A DNA stretch of 64,000 bases from Halomonas sp. Bachu 37 (GTDB taxonomy: Bacteria > Pseudomonadota > Gammaproteobacteria > Pseudomonadales > Halomonadaceae): contig NZ_CP137552.1 in the NCBI RefSeq assembly GCF_039691755.1, positions 1,550,001 through 1,614,000 on the forward strand, in the 5' to 3' direction. Shown in pieces: positions 47,447 through 57,200 of the stretch. The position numbers and the translations under genes are program-made. Under the pieces are notes generated by a model, which did not search any database, was not told the DNA's origin, and saw nothing but the letters and a program-made list of their open reading frames with translations. Numbering within the stretch: position 1 is the stretch's first letter; every line of letters begins with the position of its first letter.

Positions 47447-48252
47447 TAATCGGACTCCGGTTTGACCAAGGTGTAAAGGAGATAGCGGCCCAGGCGCCAG
47501 TGCGGCTCGCTGCGGCTATGACGCAGCTCGAGGGCCAGCAAGTGCGCTTGAGCCTCGGCATCGAGTGGAGCTTGACGCAGGTAATCCTGAAAAACTCTCA
47601 CCCCCGCCACGGCCGTCATCTCCAGCCCACTCTCCTGCGCCCAGGCGAGGATTTCATCGTGGCTAAGTGGCGAGATCGGCGTCAGGCGTTGGCGTTGCCC
47701 GGTCCCCGCCAGGCGCTCACTCCAGGCTTTCTCCAGGTTGCCCTTGATGATGTTGGAAAAACGCAGCGCATCACGGTTGAACACCATCAGCGACAGCTGA
47801 CCGCCGGGAGCCAGCAGGTCGGCCAACCTCGCCAGGGCGGCGCGGGGATCGCCCAGCCACTCCAGTACCGCATGGCAGACAATCAGCGGCCACGGCCCCG
47901 GGGCTGTATGGGCCAATTCCTGAAGCGAAGCTTGCAGGAGCGTGACAGGAGTCTCCTTCAGCGCCTCCCGTGCGTGAGCCAGCATTTCGGCCGAGGGCTC
48001 GGCCAGGGTAAGCGGATGGCCGCGTTGGGTCAGCCATGCCGACAGCTGCCCCAATCCACCACCCACGTCCAGGCAGGGCTGCCGCTCCAGTTGGAGCATT
48101 TCGGGCAGCAACTTATCCAGCAGCGCCAGGCGCAACTCGCCGCGCGGAGCGTTATACAGCGTACGCGAGAACTTCTCCGCCAGCCCGTCGAAATAACGGT
48201 CACCGGCGGCAGTCAAATGGTTAACAGAGGGTGGATCGGAAGAGCAAGGCAT
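47446..48252 (-). CDS. cmoM: tRNA 5-carboxymethoxyuridine methyltransferase CmoM
   Basis: Methylates cmo5U34 of tRNA to mcmo5U, the step after CmoA/CmoB, which are also in this window. RYFDGLAEKFSRTLYNAPRG at the N-terminus, CLDVGGGLGQLSAWLTQRGH for SAM binding, and CHAVLEWLGDPRAALARL and AGVRVFQDYLR match the CmoM (formerly SmtA) family. 268 residues. It is 33 bases downstream of the amidase start region's end and runs directly into rsmC. Confidence 0.92.
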   Translation of the reverse strand: MPCSSDPPSVNHLTAAGDRYFDGLAEKFSRTLYNAPRGELRLALLDKLLPEMLQLERQPCLDVGGGLGQLSAWLTQRGHPLTLAEPSAEMLAHAREALKETPVTLLQASLQELAHTAPGPWPLIVCHAVLEWLGDPRAALARLADLLAPGGQLSLMVFNRDALRFSNIIKGNLEKAWSERLAGTGQRQRLTPISPLSHDEILAWAQESGLEMTAVAGVRVFQDYLRQAPLDAEAQAHLLALELRHSRSEPHWRLGRYLLYTLVKPESD

Positions 48253-48285
48253 GGATCAGGGAGCCGCCATAAATAAAACGCCAGT

Positions 48286-49824
48286 TTACGCGTTATCCAG
48301 GCAAGTCTCATCTGGTTGAAGGCGCTGGGGCGGGGCAAATTCAGGCGTCAACCAAGGCCCCTGGGCTTCCAGTTGCGCCGCCAGGGCCAACAGCAATCTT
48401 TCCGCCCCTACGGCACCCACCACCTGCACCCCAACCGGCAAACCGTCCGGCGTGACATGCAGCGGCAGCGACATGGCCGGCTGTCCGGTGAGATTGGCCA
48501 GCTGAGTAAAGGGCGTGCGGCTCAGGGCATCCCGCGCCAGGTGCTTGAGCGCCCCCGCCTTCAAGGCAAGGGCGGGCATGCCAGGCAGCGCCAGCAGCTT
48601 CATCATTTGCTCTTGCATGGTAGTGGGCGCCAGCTCGCCCAGTTTGGGCGCCGGTGCCGCCGTGACCGGCAGCACCCAGGCGTCGAAGCGTTGATGAAAG
48701 TCCCCCATCGTGCGCCCGGGGACATTCCAGTAACGCTTGGCTCGTTCGTATTCGTGAGCGGCAAGCCGGCTCCCCAGGCGCCCGATGGCGCGGGTGGCGG
48801 GCTCAACAGCCAGATGCTTGAGCGAGACGCCGGTCTCCTCGGCGATCCAGCGCAGGTCAGCCGCCAGATGCCCCAGGTAGAGCGTCAGGTAACTATCGGC
48901 CAAGGCATCGCCGTCAAGCTCCGGATCACACCATTCAACCGTGTGTCCCAACGCTTCCAGTCGACGGCCGGTACGCTCCACCGCCTCGATAACGTCGGGG
49001 TCGAGCCGGGTCCCCAGGCCCTGGCTCAATGAGTTCCCCAGGGACAAGGCGATCCTCAAGGGCGGCGGCGGCCGGTTTATCGCCTCGGTGAATCCCGACT
49101 CCTGGGGCATGGGGAACGGCCCGCCGCTATCCATGCCGTTGATATGGTCCAGCAACATGGCGCTATCGCGTACGCTGCGTGTCAGCCCGTGTTCTATCAC
49201 CGCCCCTTGCCACACTTGCGCATGCAGCGGTCCCAGCGGTACCCGGCCGCGAGAAGGCTTGAAGCCGAACAGCCCGCAGTAGGCGGCGGGGATGCGCAGC
49301 GAGCCACCGCCATCACCGCCCATCGCGATAGGCACGAACCCGGCCGCTACAGCGGTTGCCGCACCCCCACTGGAGCCGCCCGGTGAGTACCCCGGCTTCC
49401 ATGGATTGACGGGATGAGCATAGGCATGCGGCTCGGTAATACCCATCAGGCCCAGCTCGGGGGTGGCGGTCTGCCCGACGATCACCAGGCCGGCACGACG
49501 CAATCGCTTGACCAAAGTGCTGTCGCAAGGGGCCTTCCAGTTGCTTAGGGCAGCGCTGCCGAAGCTGAGCGGCTCGCCGCCTATCGCCATCAGCAGGTCC
49601 TTGGTCAAGGTCGGCACCCCGGCGAACGGTGTCCTCTGCGCCAAGGCGGCACTTTCCCGACGAGCCTGATCGAAGCGCGTTCGCACTACTCCAGATGTGG
49701 CGGCATCCACGGCCTCGATCGCAGCGCAGCACACCGTCAGCACCTCTTCCCGGCTCACCTCGCCTTGCTGTATCAGTTGGGCCAGACCGGTCGCATCGTA
49801 CTGCTGGTATTCATCGAAGCGCAT
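48286..49824 (-). CDS. Amidase-signature family amidase
   Basis: 512 residues with the amidase-signature fold. The catalytic Ser-cisSer-Lys triad is recognisable: Lys in PTLTKDLLM, the cis-Ser in [15 protein letters not shown], and the nucleophile Ser in [16 protein letters not shown]. The substrate is open: 6-aminohexanoate-cyclic-dimer hydrolase-like and general aliphatic/aryl amidases share these motifs. It is not GatA, since no gatC/gatB neighbours are present. The start is ATG 49824, with AGGGA five bases upstream. It overlaps the end of the upstream hypothetical gene by 14 bases, implying coupling. Confidence 0.9.
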   Translation of the reverse strand: MRFDEYQQYDATGLAQLIQQGEVSREEVLTVCCAAIEAVDAATSGVVRTRFDQARRESAALAQRTPFAGVPTLTKDLLMAIGGEPLSFGSAALSNWKAPCDSTLVKRLRRAGLVIVGQTATPELGLMGITEPHAYAHPVNPWKPGYSPGGSSGGAATAVAAGFVPIAMGGDGGGSLRIPAAYCGLFGFKPSRGRVPLGPLHAQVWQGAVIEHGLTRSVRDSAMLLDHINGMDSGGPFPMPQESGFTEAINRPPPPLRIALSLGNSLSQGLGTRLDPDVIEAVERTGRRLEALGHTVEWCDPELDGDALADSYLTLYLGHLAADLRWIAEETGVSLKHLAVEPATRAIGRLGSRLAAHEYERAKRYWNVPGRTMGDFHQRFDAWVLPVTAAPAPKLGELAPTTMQEQMMKLLALPGMPALALKAGALKHLARDALSRTPFTQLANLTGQPAMSLPLHVTPDGLPVGVQVVGAVGAERLLLALAAQLEAQGPWLTPEFAPPQRLQPDETCLDNA

Positions 49825-50371
49825 ACTTTTCCCTGAACAGTTGCTGCAAGGCATTACAGCGTAAGGCCAGCTCGGCGTCGCACGCCTTCCGGTCAGTGCC
49901 CTGCCCCAGCAGGAAAAGGTCCATGATCCATCCTTGCTGCCGAGACTCACCGAAGGTGGCGCGCTGTAGCTCAAGCTGGGCGGCGTCCTCACCTTCCGGA
50001 AAGGCATCCTCGGCGTGCAGGGCTTCCAGCAGGTTTCCAGCGAACAGCAGGCAGCTGTCGAAATGGCTGAATAACTGTCGATCCCGGAAGATGAATCCAA
50101 TGACCGCCACATGCACCATGGCTCCCTCAAAGGCATGATAGGTGCTGTCGATACGCACCGACTCGAACCGCCCCTCGGAGCCGTTAAGCACTTTCAGCAA
50201 TTCCCTGAGCGCAGGTTGGCCCACCACCTCGGGTATCTGGTCGATCTGCTCCGGATGCTCTACCAGGGATCGGTAGGGGTGGATCACGCCTCCCTCATAT
50301 TCCTCGCGACCGTAAGGAATCCTGAAGGTCTCGTCATCCAGTGTGATACGCATACTGACTTTTCTCGGCAT
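49811..50371 (-). CDS. Hypothetical protein coupled to the amidase gene
   Basis: 186 residues; I do not recognise the family. The N-terminal part reads RITLDDETFRIPYGREEYEG, then a hydrophobic stretch (EGAMVHVAVIGFIFRDRQL) that looks like buried beta strands rather than a membrane helix, and a Gln/Leu-rich helical C-terminus. No signal peptide. ATG 50353 is an alternative start. Codon use looks like the neighbouring genes. The 14-base overlap with the amidase suggests they act together. Confidence 0.75.
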   Translation of the reverse strand: MPRKVSMRITLDDETFRIPYGREEYEGGVIHPYRSLVEHPEQIDQIPEVVGQPALRELLKVLNGSEGRFESVRIDSTYHAFEGAMVHVAVIGFIFRDRQLFSHFDSCLLFAGNLLEALHAEDAFPEGEDAAQLELQRATFGESRQQGWIMDLFLLGQGTDRKACDAELALRCNALQQLFREKYALR

Positions 50372-50429
50372 GCCTGCTCCGCTTTCCTTAGGGTCTATTC
50401 GCTATCTCATAGCTCGATATCGGCCCCGC

Positions 50430-51284
50430 TCATTCGGCATTCAAGACGGCCTGGCAAGCAGACGGTAGATTGCGGCTCGGGCTGGGGTAGACGGCTGGAC
50501 GCGGCGTATTGGGGATCGATTGACAGCCATCGCCTGCCGGTGGCGCGGGCTGATCGACACACTCCGTTGCACCGGGTGCCGCTGCACCGGGTGGGCAACG
50601 TAGACGCACATGCAGATGCTCGTCATGGGAATGCCAAGGTCGTACCCGGCGTAGCCAGGATCGGTCGTCCCATTCGCGGCTGCAGAGATCACGCTTCACC
50701 GCGCCATCAACGAAGATACGCGCCACTCGGGAGTCGTCAGCGGCTAGACGAATCAATTCGGCATGCTGATCGGTCCAGCGTTCATCGACCCGCTGGGTGA
50801 CCGGGTCGACAAGGATAGGCTGCTCCAGACCTTCCCTATCCTGGTAATTGAGCAGGGGCAAATCGAGGCGGAACCAGATATCGACATCGAGCCCGCTCTG
50901 GTGGCTGACGTGCCCAGTGGACATTGGACCACCGCGGGGCTGTGCCATGTCACCCACGAGAATCGGCCCGAAGCCCGCTTCATCGACGCGCTGCCCGAGT
51001 CGTTCGACGTAATCGACCAGAGACGGATGGCCATAGTGGCGATGGCGCTGGAGATCGACCGCCTGGTACCCCACGCCATCTTCGGGCAATTGCTCGGCGC
51101 CTACCAGGCAGGCTCCCCCGTGGTGACCGATGATCCGCGGCTCGCCTTCCAATGGTCCCGGTACTGCCGCCCAATCTTCTTCCTGGCCGAAAGCACTCGA
51201 AAGGCCCAGGCCCATCAACAGCATCGCGCTCAGAAGCCCGACAGTAGCGTGGCTTGCCATGCGCAAGATGTGAGTGAAAAACAT
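50430..51284 (-). CDS. mepA: Penicillin-insensitive murein endopeptidase MepA
   Basis: Periplasmic LAS-type zinc endopeptidase that cuts D-Ala-mDAP cross-links. The start ATG 51284 has AGGGAAG five bases upstream. A signal peptide (about 1-33, ending SSAFGQ) is followed by the catalytic domain with GHVSHQSGLDVDIWF and WHSHDEHLHVRL, which hold the zinc-binding His/Asp residues. Cys residues in the C-terminal tail probably form disulfides. 284 residues (E. coli 274). Confidence 0.93.
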   Translation of the reverse strand: MFFTHILRMASHATVGLLSAMLLMGLGLSSAFGQEEDWAAVPGPLEGEPRIIGHHGGACLVGAEQLPEDGVGYQAVDLQRHRHYGHPSLVDYVERLGQRVDEAGFGPILVGDMAQPRGGPMSTGHVSHQSGLDVDIWFRLDLPLLNYQDREGLEQPILVDPVTQRVDERWTDQHAELIRLAADDSRVARIFVDGAVKRDLCSREWDDRSWLRRVRPWHSHDEHLHVRLRCPPGAAAPGATECVDQPAPPAGDGCQSIPNTPRPAVYPSPSRNLPSACQAVLNAE

Positions 51285-51324
51285 ATTGACTTCCCTGATA
51301 TCGTTCGTCCTCGATAGCGGATTG

Positions 51325-52562
51325 TCATTCTGCACGCGTCACTAACGCGTCTGTTGCGATAGCCATTCCAGGCCAGGCCAGGCCAGGCCGGTAGAGCATG
51401 TCGTGTCCGCCTTCGAACAGTACCAGCTCGGCCGGCCCGGATTGAAGGAGCAGCACTACCTCGGCACCGGCTTCCTCGAAGTGAGGAAAGTCACGATCCT
51501 GGTGGGTGGAACGCTCGACCAAGGCGTCGGGAACCTGGCGGGTTTCCATGAGCTGCTCGATTTGCTCCTGAGCGATCCGGTCTTCTTCGCTCGCCAGATC
51601 GTTGAACGCATTCAGCGCCTGCTCGGGGGGCACTGTCTCATCCTCGATACCATGGGCGATGAGCACACGCATCTGTCCTGCCACATCGGGGACATGAGCA
51701 CTGGGCTGCGCTTCACACACTCTTCGTGGCCTGCATTGCCTTCGCCGGGCTCCCCTCCGCACCCCTCGACAATCTCACCTGCGTACTTCTCGCCACGCGC
51801 TTCATTCCATTGATACCACGTTTCCAGGTCGTATACGGGCACCCAGGCAGCGACCCCGGCGAAGACATTCGGCTGTCGGCTCGCCAGATGCAGCGCATTC
51901 ATGGCGCCTCCCGAATATCCCAACACGTAGATACGGTTTTCGTCGATCGTTGCATTCTCGCGGGCGTAGTCGAGTGCATCCTGCATATCGGAAATGGCCA
52001 GTTCCGAGGCCATCGCCTCCGGCCGCCCATCGTTCTGGCCGCGGAAATCGGGATGCATGAAGACCCAATCATTGGCGACCGCGAATTGCGCTAGAGGGAT
52101 ATCGATACTCTGCAGGTAGTCACTGCTCCAGCTATGCAACACGAGTAATAGCGGTTTTTTGTCCTCCGACCCCGAATCGAAATAGAGCGCCTTCTGATCG
52201 CTGTCATCGGCAGAAGCCGGGATTTCGATATGCTGGATGTCGGTCACGTTCCGCTGCCAACTTTCAAGATCCTCATCGATGGCTGGGAAGTCATTGACGC
52301 GCAAATGCTGGCTTGGATGCTCAAGACCTACCGCATCGCTATCGCTAGACCCTAGCGCGGGCCTGTCAGACTCAGCAGCCCATACCGCCCCAGGCACAAG
52401 GGCGGACACGGTCAGCGCTAGACCTATCGCCAGCGCCATCCTTGCAGTACCAAGCCCATACCTACCCCTCGACGTCCTATCGCTGGATAAAAAAGCAAAC
52501 CCAAGTTTGACAAGCCATGAAATGCTAGCAAATGACGGCCACCTCTGACGTAACTCTTCCAT
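51325..52562 (-). pseudogene. Frameshifted secreted alpha/beta hydrolase
   Basis: One hydrolase is split over two frames. Frame A runs from ATG 52562 (AGGAGA eight bases upstream; ATG 52439 begins a clear signal peptide ending PGAVWAA) and holds the nucleophile elbow GYSGGAMNALHLA. It leaves the hydrolase sequence near 51695 and stops at 51612. Frame B continues the fold from AHVPDVAGQMRVLIAHGIED, with the likely acid Asp (HGIEDETVPP) and the His (FEGGHDMLY), to the stop at 51325. A one-base loss (or two-base gain) near 51690-51700 explains the break and separates Ser from Asp/His. Prolyl-oligopeptidase-like. A sequencing error cannot be excluded. Confidence 0.8.
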
Positions 52563-52671
52563 GTCTTCGTCTCCTGGCATTGTATTTGTGTCTCGCCTTC
52601 AGTCTAGTTGCCAGGCGATGGGGTGCCAGCAGAGAAACCGACGACATGTCCCGGGCCGCCGGGTCCTGTTC

Positions 52672-52692
52672 TGGTCAAGTCAGAGCGAACAC
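52672..52692 (+). repeat. Terminal inverted repeat of the IS element (right end)
   Basis: Reads TGGTCAAGTCAGAGCGAACA on the plus strand plus one more C. It lies five bases outside the orfB stop and pairs with 53876-53896 at 17 of 21 positions. Confidence 0.85.
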
Positions 52693-52696
52693 ATTT

Positions 52697-53506
52697 TCAA
52701 GCCGCAGCCGCCAGTTCGATCTCCCTCGGCGTCTGATAGCCTAGGGTCGAGTGAAGCCGGCAACTGTTGTACTCCATCTCGATGTAGTCGATTACATCCC
52801 GCCGTGCCGCCTGTCGGCTCGCATACCGCTGGTCAGCCAACCACTCGCTTTTCAGTGAGCCAAAAAAGCGCTCCATGACGGCATTATCCCAGCAGTTCCC
52901 CTTGCGGCTCATCGAGGCCTGGAACCCATGCCGAACAAGCGTGCCGCGGTACTCATGCGACGCGTATTGGCTCCCGCGATCGCTATGATGAATCAACCCT
53001 CTACCGGGTTGCCGGCGGCCCACGCCCATCTCCAGGGCGTCCAGGACCAGTTGCGTGCGCATGTGCTCGGCCATCGCCCAGCCCACCAACTGCCGGTCGT
53101 GGAGGTCGAGCACCGCCGCCAGGTAGAGCCATCCTTCCAACGTCCAGATAGCCGTAATATCAGCCACCCAGGCCCGATTCGGTGCCGCCACCGTGAATTG
53201 GCGATTCAAGAGGTTGGGCGCCACCGGCAGGGTGTGCTGGGTATCGGTCGTATGACGCCAGCGTCGCCGCTGGCGTGCCTCTACACCGGCTTCCCGCATC
53301 AGGCTTCGGGCCTGGTAACGACCGACCTCATAGCCACGGCGTCGCAGTTCTTTGGCCATGCGGCGGCTGCCGTAGCTGCCGCGCTTCCGGCGATGGATCT
53401 CTCTGACCTCATGGAGCAGGGCCTGTCGATGGTCATCAGGGTCACGTCGTCGCCAGGCATAGAAACCGCTCCGGCTGACCCGCATGACCCGACACAACAC
53501 GGCCAC
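52697..53506 (-). CDS. IS3-family transposase catalytic part (OrfB)
   Basis: 269-residue DDE integrase-type transposase. The triad residues lie in WVADITAIWTLEG (first D), LIHHSDRGSQYASHEY (second D) and GNCWDNAVMERFFGSLKSEW (E); the C-terminus YNSCRLHSTLGYQTPREIE is the standard IS3-family end. The GTG at 53506 is only a nominal start: the same frame is open up to the A-rich slippery site at 53578-53584, so the working enzyme is probably an OrfAB fusion made by -1 frameshifting. Confidence 0.95.
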   Translation of the reverse strand: MAVLCRVMRVSRSGFYAWRRRDPDDHRQALLHEVREIHRRKRGSYGSRRMAKELRRRGYEVGRYQARSLMREAGVEARQRRRWRHTTDTQHTLPVAPNLLNRQFTVAAPNRAWVADITAIWTLEGWLYLAAVLDLHDRQLVGWAMAEHMRTQLVLDALEMGVGRRQPGRGLIHHSDRGSQYASHEYRGTLVRHGFQASMSRKGNCWDNAVMERFFGSLKSEWLADQRYASRQAARRDVIDYIEMEYNSCRLHSTLGYQTPREIELAAAA

Positions 53507-53544
53507 GGGGTAGGTGGCCTTCTCCGACTCGATGAACTGGTATC

Positions 53545-53838
53545 TCAGTTCGACTCTTTGGCGAAGAAGGCCGCCGCCTTTTTTAAAATATCCTTTTCAA
53601 CCTGAAGCTTACGAACTTCTTCGCGGAGCTTCTTGATCTCGGCGTCGCGATCGTCCTCCTGCCGCCCCGGGGTGCCGGAGCCCTGCTGGCGGTGCTTGCG
53701 GCACCAGCGGTCCAGCACGCTGCGCTCCACGCCCAGGCGCCGGGCGGCCTCGGATACGGAATACCCCTGATCGCTCACCAGGCTCACTGCATCCGCCTTG
53801 AATTCATCGGAAAACCGACGTCGAGTCTTCTTGGTCAT
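53545..53838 (-). CDS. IS3-family OrfA (DNA-binding helix-turn-helix)
   Basis: 97 residues from MTKKTRRRFSDEF (GGAGG five bases upstream). The N-terminal HTH region (ADAVSLVSDQGYSVSEAARR) binds the IS ends. A C-terminal leucine-zipper-like helix (EIKKLREEVRKLQVEKDIL) mediates multimerisation. It ends shortly after the slippery site shared with orfB. Confidence 0.94.
   Translation of the reverse strand: MTKKTRRRFSDEFKADAVSLVSDQGYSVSEAARRLGVERSVLDRWCRKHRQQGSGTPGRQEDDRDAEIKKLREEVRKLQVEKDILKKAAAFFAKESN
53578..53584 (-). other. Programmed -1 frameshift site of the IS element
   Basis: The heptamer A-AAA-AAG sits 33 bases before the orfA stop. A -1 slip continues reading through GGC GGC GGC CTT into the orfB frame without a stop up to and through orfB. 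This is the normal way IS3-family elements make OrfAB. Confidence 0.8.
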
Positions 53839-53875
53839 GAACACCTCCACTGCCTCCATTATGAGGCTTACCGGG

Positions 53876-53896
53876 GTGTCCGCTCTAATTGGACCA
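53876..53896 (-). repeat. Terminal inverted repeat of the IS element (left end)
   Basis: On the minus strand reads TGGTCCAATTAGAGCGGACA plus one more C. It lies 38 bases upstream of the orfA start and is the mate of 52672-52692. Confidence 0.85.
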
Positions 53897-53958
53897 CTTC
53901 AGCAAAGCCTGGATCAGCTTGCTGCACAGTCCAATACTGATTTACTTGCTGATTAAAC

Positions 53959-54035
53959 TGGCGTCCCTGGCAGGATTCGAACCTGCGACCTGCCGCTTAG
54001 GAGGCGGCTGCTCTATCCTGCTGAGCTACAGGGAC
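53959..54035 (-). tRNA. tRNA-Arg (anticodon CCU)
   Basis: 77 bases including an encoded CCA end. The acceptor stem GTCCCTG pairs with CAGGGAC, the anticodon stem GCCGC/GCGGC encloses the loop CTCCTAA, so the anticodon is CCT (reads AGG). The T arm GCAGGTTCGAATCCTGC is standard. The 5' end is at 54035. AGG-reading tRNA-Arg genes are common integration targets, and the IS lies next to its 3' side. The remaining bases of 53897-54241 hold no other gene I can support. Confidence 0.97.
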
Positions 54036-54241
54036 TGAAGGCGCGCCAGTATAACTTCTTGCTAAGCTGCGGCCAACCGGCCGTGCAAATCGTCCGGCAA
54101 GACTCGTTAACTGGATGAAACCAAACGCACTATAAATAAGTAAAAGGTGATATTTTGCCGTTCCGTACGATTCGTCCAGCCCCTAGACAGCTGCTCCAAC
54201 TTCAGGGAAAGTAGACAAATACGCTCGTTACGGCACAACTT

Positions 54242-57200
54242 ATGCAATCGCCAGCTTCTGCCACCGCTGAAACCCAACGTCTACTGGTATTGAAGCGCTA
54301 TACGCTCAATGACCGTAGCCGTGACCCAAGCCTGGATCGCATCACACGCTTGGCCGCCATGGTGTGTCATACGCCCTATGCAGCCATCACCATGGTGGAA
54401 GATGACAGTCAATGGCTGAAGAGCCGCTATTGCGATTCGGACGACAAGCCCTTTCCTCAGGCTCGCTTTTGTCGTCACGTCGTCGGCATACGCTCCTTCC
54501 TCGAGCTGAGGGATACACGCATCGATTCCGACATCAGCCCTGCGATTAGCCACAGTAGCGAATTTCCCCATATCCGCTTTTATGCCGGCATGCCCTTGAT
54601 CACGCCCGAGGGCGAGGCACTCGGTGTGTTGTGTGTCTTCGACGTCCAGCCCGGTCGTCTTTCCGCCATTCAACGCGAGCTCATCGAGCTGCTGGCCGAG
54701 CAGGTCGTCACCCTATTAAGCCAGCGCTGCCTGTTGCGAACCCATAAAATGATGGAAAAAGCCGGTATCGGCATATGGGAGATGGACGCCGCCACCCGAG
54801 TTACCTGCTGGAACAGCGTCATTCATGATCTTTATGATCTTGGCCCTGAATACAGCCGGAATCTCAGCAAGCACCTGGAATCCTACCCTCCCCAAGATCG
54901 CGAACGGCTCCTTTCGGCACTCGAGCAGGCTGTCGAATTTCATCATCCCTTCAATGACACCTATCAGATGACGTCCGCCAAGGGTGTGCAGCGCTGGGTA
55001 AGGATTACCGGGTTTCCCATCGTGGCGAACGGCCGTGTAGAACAGCTTATCGGCACGCTACACGATGTCACTCCGCGCAAGAAGATCGAGTCTCAACTGC
55101 TCCAGCAGCAAGCCCTCGAGCGCGCCATCATGCGTGCCCAGGCCTGCTTTATCGACGAACGCGACAACACCATCGCCTTCGACACTTTGCTCAACGACAT
55201 CCTGGCGCTGACCCACAGCGAATATGGTTTCATCGGCGAAATCCATCGCCACCCGGACCAAACGCCCTACATGCAGACCCAGGCCTTGAGCGACATCACC
55301 TGGGACCAGGCATCGAGGGAGTTCTATGCCCAATCAATGGATGGCATGGTGTTTTCCAATCTCGACACGCTGTTTGGTCATGTCATGGTGCATGAACAAA
55401 CTGTGATCTCGAACCATCCAGCGGATGACCCGCGTAGCCAGGGCCTACCTGCCGGCCATCCGCCACTCAAGGCATTCCTAGGCGTACCTATCCACGTCGA
55501 TAATGAACTGGTCGCCATGCTGGGGCTCACCAATCGCCCAGGCGGGTATGACGAAAGACTGGTCAGCTTCCTCGCCCCGCTGCTGGGCAGTATCGGCCAA
55601 CTGGTCAATAGTTTACGCGTGCATCGACGTCATTGTCTCGACCAGCAGGCGATCGCTCGTCTCTCGATGGTGGCCAGAAAAACCAGCAACGGCGTATTGA
55701 TCACCGATGCCAATGGCGCCATTGAATGGATCAACGAAGGTTTTACCCGTCTAAGCGGATATGAACTCGACGACGCACAAGGCCAACAGCCCGTTGACCT
55801 GCTGCTCGGACCACAAACCGACAAAGCCACCACTGCCCGGATAATCGATGCCCTGCAGCGCCAGGAGAGCTTCGAGGAAGAGCTGTTGCACTACCGCAAG
55901 GATGGCTCGACTTATTGGGCTCATGTCAGCTGCAACCCACTCTCCCCGTCGGATCATCCCGGTGGCGGCTTCATTGCGTTGCAATCCGACATCAGCGCCG
56001 CCAAGGCTCACGCCGACGCGCTTTATAAGGTCGCTAACCTGGATGAACTCACCGGCTTGCCCAATTTACGTCTGATTCATAGCCAGCTGCGCCATCTGGC
56101 TCAGCAAGCCGATACCCGGCAGATCGGCTTGCGCGTCCACGTGCTGGATCTGGATGACTTCAAGCGTGTCAATGAATTGCTGGGGCACGAGAGCGCCGAC
56201 ACCGTCCTGCGGCTGATGGCCGAACGCCTCACTCGTGCCGTAGACGACAACGGGCTCGTCGGACGCTTGGGCGGGGATGAATTCGTGGTGATCTTGACGG
56301 AGGAGGAAGACGCCGAGACACCGACTTCCGAGACGCTGCTCGCCGCTATCGCCCCGCCATTCGAACTGTCAGGCCAACGCCTAAAGCTGACGACAAGCCT
56401 CGGGGTCACGCGTTACCCTCAGGACAGCGCCGACCCCGACACGCTGATCCGGCATGCCCACCAGGCGCTCTACCAGGCCAAGCGACAGGGCGCCGGCAGT
56501 GTCGCCATATACGATGCCGCCGAAGAGCTGCTTATTCGCGAACAGCGCCAGGAACGACTGGAGATTGCCGATGCGCTTCAACGCGATGAATTCCAGCTCT
56601 TCTATCAACCCCAGGTGGATTTGAAGACCCGTCGCGTCATCGGTGTCGAGGCTCTGATACGCTGGCAGCATCCCCAGCGCGGGCTGCTTCCTCCCGCCGC
56701 TTTCCTGCCCCTGGTGGCAGGATGCGAACTGGAAATCACCTTGGGCGAATGGGTCATCAACGCCGCCCTGAAACAGCTGATGCGTTGGAAATCCAGCGGC
56801 ATCGACGTGCCGGTCAGTATCAATATAAGCCCGCAACATCTACTCCATCCGGGATTCATTACTCAGTTCCAGAGCTTACTGGAGAGTTTCCCCGGGCTTC
56901 CTCCCGGGTTGTTGGCGCTGGAGATTCTTGAGTCCGCCACGCTCGATGATACGCAGGCGGCCCTCGCCGTTCTCGAGGAGTGCCGTCGCTTGCGTGTGGA
57001 TGTCGCCCTGGATGATTTCGGCACCGGCTACTCGTCACTAGCCTATTTTCGCCACCTGCCGGTGCAGTTGATCAAGGTCGATCGCGATTTCGTACGGGAC
57101 ATGCTGGTCAATGAAGACGACAAGGCCATCGTCGAGAGCGTTGTCTTCCTGGCGCGCAAGTTCTCGCGCGCGGTACTTGCCGAAGGCGTCGAGACCATGG

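Larger units (their letters stand above)
52672..53896 (-). mobile_element. IS3-family insertion sequence, 1225 bp
   Basis: Complete element with orfA and orfB on the minus strand and imperfect 21-base terminal inverted repeats, both beginning TGGTC (17 of 21 match). The ends are TG...CA. Flanks are GTTC on the left and CTTC on the right, so no exact target duplication is present. It lies 110 bases upstream of the frameshifted hydrolase start and 62 bases from tRNA-Arg. The element appears intact and possibly active. Confidence 0.92.

Noticed and set aside
52668..53900. GTTC/CTTC as a four-base target duplication of the IS element
   Set aside because: Only three of four bases agree, and a three-base version (TTC/CTT) does not match, so I do not claim a duplication.
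53897..53958. Possible tRNA-Arg terminator stem cut off from its T-run by the IS
   Set aside because: The stem has a bulge and the sequence on the far side of the IS shows no T-run, so the idea is unsupported.
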